Shown one piece after another: positions 7,742-10,999 of a DNA stretch of 10,999 bases. The stretch comes from Candidatus Methanophagales archaeon (GTDB lineage: Archaea > Halobacteriota > Syntropharchaeia > Alkanophagales > Methanospirareceae), in assembly GCA_021159475.1 (NCBI GenBank), contig JAGGRS010000057.1, positions 1-10,999 on the forward strand, in the 5' to 3' direction. Position 1 is the first letter of the stretch, and every line of letters begins with the position of its first letter. The notes under the pieces are model-generated. The model did no database searches and had not been told where the DNA came from. It worked only from the letters and a program-made list of their open reading frames with translations. The translations under genes and the position numbers were made by a program.

Positions 7742-8704
7742 ATGGTAAGTGTGAATGAGTATGGGCTGGATGTGTTTGAAGAGATGATGGATAACGCGGA
7801 TGAGCTGCAGGTGGATATTCTGGAGCTGGATAACGGGACAACGATAATAGATGCGGGCGTGGAAGTGGAAGGTGGATTTGAAGCGGGTCTATATGTAGCG
7901 CGAATATGTATGGCGGACCTCGCGGATATAAGATTCAGCACTTTTGACCTCGGTAAATTCGCAGTGCCGGCATTGGAGCTCACCACTGACCACCCTGTAA
8001 TTGCGTGTATGGCATCACAATATGCCGGATGGCGTATTAAAGTGAAGAAATTCTTTGGTATGGGCTCAGGTCCCGCAAGGGCGCTATCCCTCAATCCGCG
8101 TGAACTATACGAGAAGATAGGATACGAGGATGATGCGAGCGAAGCGGTCTTAGTTCTGGAAAGCAGTGCAATACCAGATGAGGAAGTGGCAGACAAGATA
8201 GCCGAGGACTGCAAAGTGGACACCGCGGACCTGTATATTGTCGTCGTGCCAACAGCCTCTATCGCTGGCTCCGTACAGATATCAGCGAGAGGGATAGAGA
8301 CCGGCATACACAAGTTCGATTCCCTGGGCTTCGATATAAACACTATAAAACATGCCCATGGCATCATCCCGGTCTCGCCGGTCGTGGGCAGTGATGTGGA
8401 ATGTATGGGCTCTACGAACGACTGCATCATCTATTGTGGTCGCATGTATTACACGGTGGAGTATGAAGATGTGGAGGAATTGAAGGGCTATGTGAAGAAA
8501 GTGCCGTCGCTGAACTCACCGGATTACGGTAAGCCGTTCTATAAGACATTCAAGGACGCCGGCTTCGACTTCTTCAAGGTGGATGCCGGTATGTTTGCAC
8601 CTGCGGAAATAACGGTGAACGAGATAAAAAGCGGGAAAACGTTTACAAGTGGGGGGATAAATACGGAGATACTGCTGGAGTCTTTTGGGATAGAGACGCT
8701 GTGA
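7742..8704 (+). CDS. mch: Methenyl-tetrahydromethanopterin cyclohydrolase
   Basis: Mch interconverts N5,N10-methenyl- and N5-formyl-tetrahydromethanopterin, a step of the C1 pathway used in methanogenesis and, reversed, in methane or alkane oxidation; it acts in the cytosol. The 320-residue length is standard. Arg183 and Glu186 in SARGIETG correspond to the catalytic Arg/Glu pair described for the Archaeoglobus enzyme. Other family blocks are [10 protein letters not shown] (57-66), [17 protein letters not shown] (81-97), [12 protein letters not shown] (104-115), [11 protein letters not shown] (204-214) and [11 protein letters not shown] (223-233). It has its own TATA box and ribosome binding site, so it is probably transcribed separately from pheS. 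A decayed ATPase gene follows directly. Confidence 0.96.
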   Translation: MVSVNEYGLDVFEEMMDNADELQVDILELDNGTTIIDAGVEVEGGFEAGLYVARICMADLADIRFSTFDLGKFAVPALELTTDHPVIACMASQYAGWRIKVKKFFGMGSGPARALSLNPRELYEKIGYEDDASEAVLVLESSAIPDEEVADKIAEDCKVDTADLYIVVVPTASIAGSVQISARGIETGIHKFDSLGFDINTIKHAHGIIPVSPVVGSDVECMGSTNDCIIYCGRMYYTVEYEDVEELKGYVKKVPSLNSPDYGKPFYKTFKDAGFDFFKVDAGMFAPAEITVNEIKSGKTFTSGGINTEILLESFGIETL

Positions 8705-8720
8705 ATATATTTACTGTTGT

Positions 8721-9630
8721 ATGGTTACAGAAAAAGAAGAATATGTGCCAAATTATGTGATGGCTGGAGGGACGTTAGAATTTATGAGAAGATTATTAAG
8801 GAGCGATTCAGAGGGTGGATATGCGAGAGTTAATGCGAATGGTAGGACTTTATCCATAGAACTTTTTAAGGAAAAAGACCCGAAGATCAAATTGGAAGGC
8901 AGCCCGGTTAGTGCATATTATGTGCCTACGAACTCGCTCTCGATAATGTTTCTGATGCTTTCACTTGCATCTGGCGGAGCGGGAATACTCACAGCAGATA
9001 GAGAAGGAATAGTTAAAAGAGATGTGCAAAACAGGTTTGGAATTGAGCCAGAGAGAGTTAAAGGCATAGAATCAGTTTTCATGGAGAATATAAAACGCTT
9101 TCTAATTCCCGCTGCTTTACTATATGGATTAGATGCTACCGTAACGGATATTATCCCACTATTATTGCGTGATTATACGAGAAACAAGCAAGTGGGGGAG
9201 ATAGAAGAAGAGCTTTTAGGGGGAAAGGTTCTTCCTGAGTTAGCCTATGAGGACGATTTACGCAAAGTGTCACTGCATCTATTTGAGGCATCGTCAGGAG
9301 TTCAAGAATTATGGGCGATATTACCAATCCTGCACCAAGCCATGAGCGATTGCTCCGCCTGCGCAAGTAAAATTCGGAGAATGGTTCGTTGATACGTGCC
9401 AGAATCATAGAAATATAAATTTTGTCCTCTCCACGCATTCGGATATACTTCTTGGAGCGATTACCAGAAAATCAGCCAGAGACGAGTGCTTAGAAATGGT
9501 AAGCGTGTATGGTTTTGACATGGACGAGGACGGGTCGGTAACGGTGGAGAGAAAAGAAATTTATTCGGGAGGAGAAGTGAAAGGGATAAAAGGATTTTCT
9601 GAAGCTATCGAGAGCATAACATGGCTGTGA
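8721..9630 (+). pseudogene. Broken AAA/OLD-like (AAA_15/AAA_21 type) ATPase gene
   Basis: The first part (8721-9392, 223 codons) resembles the middle of AAA_15/AAA_21-type ATPases, with AYYVPTNSLSI (residues about 66-76) and ASSGVQELWAILPIL in the place of the signature-like SSGxxEL segment. No Walker A motif occurs in it. After LPILHQAMSD the frame reads nonsense and stops at 9390-9392. The homologous C-terminus resumes in another frame from about 9352, reading PPAQVKFGEWF and then NFVLSTHSDILLG, and ends with TGA at 9628-9630. In relatives a Walker B segment of the type IEEPEAHLHP precedes the xAQ..F helix; it is missing here, so an internal deletion with a frame change is inferred. Without Walker A and B it cannot be a working ATPase. 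The region is visibly more A/T-rich than mch and may be horizontally acquired. Its intact form is typical of defence or accessory loci, but no partner gene is visible. Confidence 0.75.
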
Positions 9631-9650
9631 AGAGATGGCTGTGCTCTTTT
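9630..9650 (+). terminator. Possible weak hairpin with T run after the ATPase remnant
   Basis: AAGAG (9630-9634) can pair with CTCTT (9644-9648) and is followed by Ts to 9650. The stem is only 5 bp, so this is a weak candidate. The loop carries the second copy of a direct repeat ATGGCTGTG (9621-9629 and 9635-9643). Confidence 0.2.
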
Positions 9651-9659
9651 ATAGCATGG

Positions 9660-10025
9660 CTATTGTATGGGTATGAGCACCTTTGTCCTCTTTTTTGGCA
9701 GTGATATCCTGAGGATACCGTTCTTAAGAGAAGCGGAAGCTTTCTCGGGGTCTATCTGCTCGGGCAATTTTATCTGCTTTCTGAACTGCTGAAAGGTTAT
9801 TCGCCTCTGAACGCTACCCCATCGCTCCCAGCAGACCGCTTCACTCATCTTCGCCTTTATCTCCACCGAATCCTCCGTTGTATTTATCTCCACATTCTCC
9901 TTCTCCACTCCAGGCAGGTCAAGCGTGACAACTATCTCATCACCCCTATCTTCCAGCTCGTGTAACGGCTCTAAATTGCCGTTATAACTCCACATCGCAT
10001 CTCTTATCCACCTTTCCAGACCCAT
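9660..10025 (-). CDS. Small heat shock protein, Hsp20/alpha-crystallin family
   Basis: This 121-residue protein is an ATP-independent holdase that binds unfolding proteins in the cytosol and usually forms oligomers. The alpha-crystallin domain spans about 18-121, with EIVVTLDLPGVEKENVEI (30-47) and the conserved beta-strand region ASLKNGILRISLPK (98-111). The C-terminal IPI (118-120) is the I-x-I motif used for oligomer contacts. The N-terminal arm is short, about 18 residues. A strong ribosome binding site precedes the ATG. It lies 27 bp after the PAC2-family gene on the same strand, so the two are likely one operon. Confidence 0.93.
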   Translation of the reverse strand: MGLERWIRDAMWSYNGNLEPLHELEDRGDEIVVTLDLPGVEKENVEINTTEDSVEIKAKMSEAVCWERWGSVQRRITFQQFRKQIKLPEQIDPEKASASLKNGILRISLPKKRTKVLIPIQ

Positions 10026-10033
10026 TTCCTTCC

Positions 10034-10039
10034 ATCACC
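10034..10039 (-). promoter_or_regulatory. Strong ribosome binding site of the hsp20 gene
   Basis: On the minus strand the sequence reads GGTGAT within a longer GGGGGTGATGGA, about 8 bases before the ATG at 10025. This is a near-perfect match to the archaeal anti-Shine-Dalgarno and supports translation from within a PAC2-hsp20 transcript. Confidence 0.7.
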
Positions 10040-10052
10040 CCCTAACTAACAA

Positions 10053-10799
10053 CTAACGATACATGAATGGCATATCCTGCTCCGCACTCTTCTGCATCTC
10101 GGAAGCGGATAGCGCGGTCTGCCGCATGAGGTCCCGCGCCTTCAGTTTTATCTCTCCCTCCTTCTCCAGCAGTTCACCCACATCTATGCCCAATTGCAGG
10201 AATTTATCAAGTGAGTCAATGGCAGATGCCGCAGCACCAGGGTCGGGATATACCGGGAAACACTGAGCGAGCAGAGAAATCGCATTCAGCTCCCGCTTGT
10301 AGCATTCTCGCAGCATTATCGCGTATGTGCCGGCAATGAAACCTTCTTGCAGCAGCTCCACCCGCTTCGCCTTCAACTCCTTCAACGCTTCCTCGCTATT
10401 ACCCACCGCAAATACCTCCGGCTTCTCTATGTCCATCCTGTTCTTCACCGGTAAGCCTGTTATTGATATCACGAGTGCCGCATTTATACTGCTGAACCAG
10501 TCAGCAAGTGCTCGTGTCAACGGATAGACCGCATTTGGCGGTATCGCAATCTCAGACGAGACCACTATCACCTCTTCGTTGCCGTACAGACATAAAGGGC
10601 TCTTCATCCTGCCACCATGGATGACCATGACCGGTGGGAACAAATCAGACTCAATATACCCTATCTCATTGTATTTCATCTTCTCCACGATGTAGGACGC
10701 CGCAATCGTGCCTACCAGACCAACATCCGGCAGACCCTCTATCACTATCGGATTCTTATGCTCCACCCCGCGCTCTTCCACTATGCTTACTTCTTTCAT
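10053..10799 (-). CDS. PAC2 family protein (proteasome assembly chaperone-like)
   Basis: This 248-residue protein belongs to the PAC2 family, which includes archaeal PbaA/PbaB-type proteins and eukaryotic proteasome assembly chaperones. The hallmark PIVIEGLPDVGLVG is at about 17-30. It is followed by IAASYIVEKMKYNEIGYIES, the PPVMVIHGG segment and the EIAIPPNAVYPLTRALADW region. The C-terminus is helical and charged (residues about 205-235). The start is taken at ATG 10799, because homologues begin shortly before the NPxxIEGLP segment; an in-frame ATG at 10823 would add eight residues but lies in the probable promoter. A role in assembling or activating the 20S proteasome is plausible, but many archaeal PAC2 proteins are uncharacterised. 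The hsp20 gene follows 27 bp downstream. Confidence 0.88.
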   Translation of the reverse strand: MKEVSIVEERGVEHKNPIVIEGLPDVGLVGTIAASYIVEKMKYNEIGYIESDLFPPVMVIHGGRMKSPLCLYGNEEVIVVSSEIAIPPNAVYPLTRALADWFSSINAALVISITGLPVKNRMDIEKPEVFAVGNSEEALKELKAKRVELLQEGFIAGTYAIMLRECYKRELNAISLLAQCFPVYPDPGAAASAIDSLDKFLQLGIDVGELLEKEGEIKLKARDLMRQTALSASEMQKSAEQDMPFMYR

Positions 10800-10810
10800 G
10801 TATCTCAAAT

Positions 10811-10839
10811 TATTTATATGCATGAGTTAAATATTTTAT
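10811..10839. promoter_or_regulatory. Overlapping divergent promoters of the PAC2 and coiled-coil genes
   Basis: The 46-bp gap (10800-10845) holds TATTTATA (10811-10818), placed about 30 bp before the coiled-coil gene ATG. It also holds an AT tract at 10829-10839, placed about 35 bp before the PAC2 ATG when read on the minus strand. The two promoters would cross each other, giving very short or absent leaders in both directions. Confidence 0.35.
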
Positions 10840-10845
10840 TTTATC

Positions 10846-10999
10846 ATGGAGAAAATACCTGGCTGGATAGAACGACTGCTCATGCCCAAACTGAACGAGA
10901 TTACGGGCGAGCTAAAAGCCCTGCATACACGCATAGATGCGGTGCATACACGCATAGACGGAGTGGAGAAGGAAGTTGCAAGCTTGAGAAACGAGATGA
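10846..10999 (+). CDS. Coiled-coil protein of unknown function, N-terminal part only
   Basis: The ATG at 10846 opens a frame that runs off the window after 51 codons. It starts MEKIPGWIERLLMPKLNEI and continues into a heptad pattern with hydrophobic residues at a and d positions (LKALHTR, IDAVHTR, IDGVEKE, VASLRNE). This is typical of long coiled-coil proteins; no further domain is visible. The heptads are encoded by a 21-bp near-duplication. It is divergent from the PAC2 gene. No function can be assigned. Confidence 0.65.
   Translation, partial: MEKIPGWIERLLMPKLNEITGELKALHTRIDAVHTRIDGVEKEVASLRNEM
10922..10963 (+). repeat. 21-bp tandem duplication encoding two coiled-coil heptads
   Basis: TGCATACACGCATAGA occurs at 10922-10937 and again at 10943-10958, giving a 21-bp period equal to one heptad of the encoded coiled coil. 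Downstream heptads keep the pattern in protein but not in DNA, so this pair is likely a more recent duplication. Confidence 0.8.

Noticed and set aside
9340..9400. Programmed frameshifting in the ATPase gene
   Set aside because: No clear slippery sequence is seen, and Walker B and Walker A are missing, so a shifted product would still not be a working ATPase.

Overview
The window is archaeal. It encodes methenyl-tetrahydromethanopterin cyclohydrolase (Mch, a C1-pathway enzyme), a long archaeal-type PheS with N-terminal winged-helix-like extension, a DUF447 protein, a PAC2-family protein, an Hsp20 and a tungsten-type aldehyde:ferredoxin oxidoreductase (AOR). Several gene starts have A/T-rich TATA-like boxes at archaeal distances and GGTGA-type ribosome binding sites. 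Mch with AOR and an AhbD/NirJ-like radical SAM protein suggests a methanogen, methanotroph or alkanotroph of the Euryarchaeota/Halobacteriota. My impression is of the ANME-1/Syntrophoarchaeia type, but this is inference and not proven by the sequence.

Layout. Positions 1-306 are A/T-rich with no convincing gene. At 307-1707 (+) lies a radical SAM/SPASM protein whose first ~70 residues look like the N-terminus of a UbiA/MenA prenyltransferase, so it appears to be a fusion with a truncated neighbour. It overlaps the end of a convergent DUF447 gene (1698-2300, -) by 10 bp. A divergent promoter region with one near-symmetrical TATA tract separates that gene from an HD-domain phosphohydrolase of the SAMHD1/YwfO type (2408-3685, +). 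Converging on it is a two-gene minus-strand unit, pdxT (5481-6095) followed closely by an AOR gene (3731-5470). A gap of about 50 bp separates pdxT from divergent pheS (6146-7663, +). mch follows with its own promoter (7742-8704, +).

Directly after mch is a broken AAA/OLD-type ATPase gene (8721-9630, +). It lacks Walker A, has lost the Walker B region through what looks like an internal deletion, and changes frame at that point, but keeps a recognisable STHSD-containing C-terminus. On the minus strand a PAC2-family gene (10053-10799) precedes an Hsp20 gene (9660-10025), a small operon with a proteostasis flavour. At the right edge begins a divergent coiled-coil protein (10846 onward, cut by the window) with a 21-bp heptad duplication.

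Most genes are housekeeping or core metabolism in short transcription units. I do not see a new defence or mobile system. The unusual items are the UbiA/radical SAM fusion, the decayed ATPase, the pdxT-AOR pairing and the compact bidirectional promoters.
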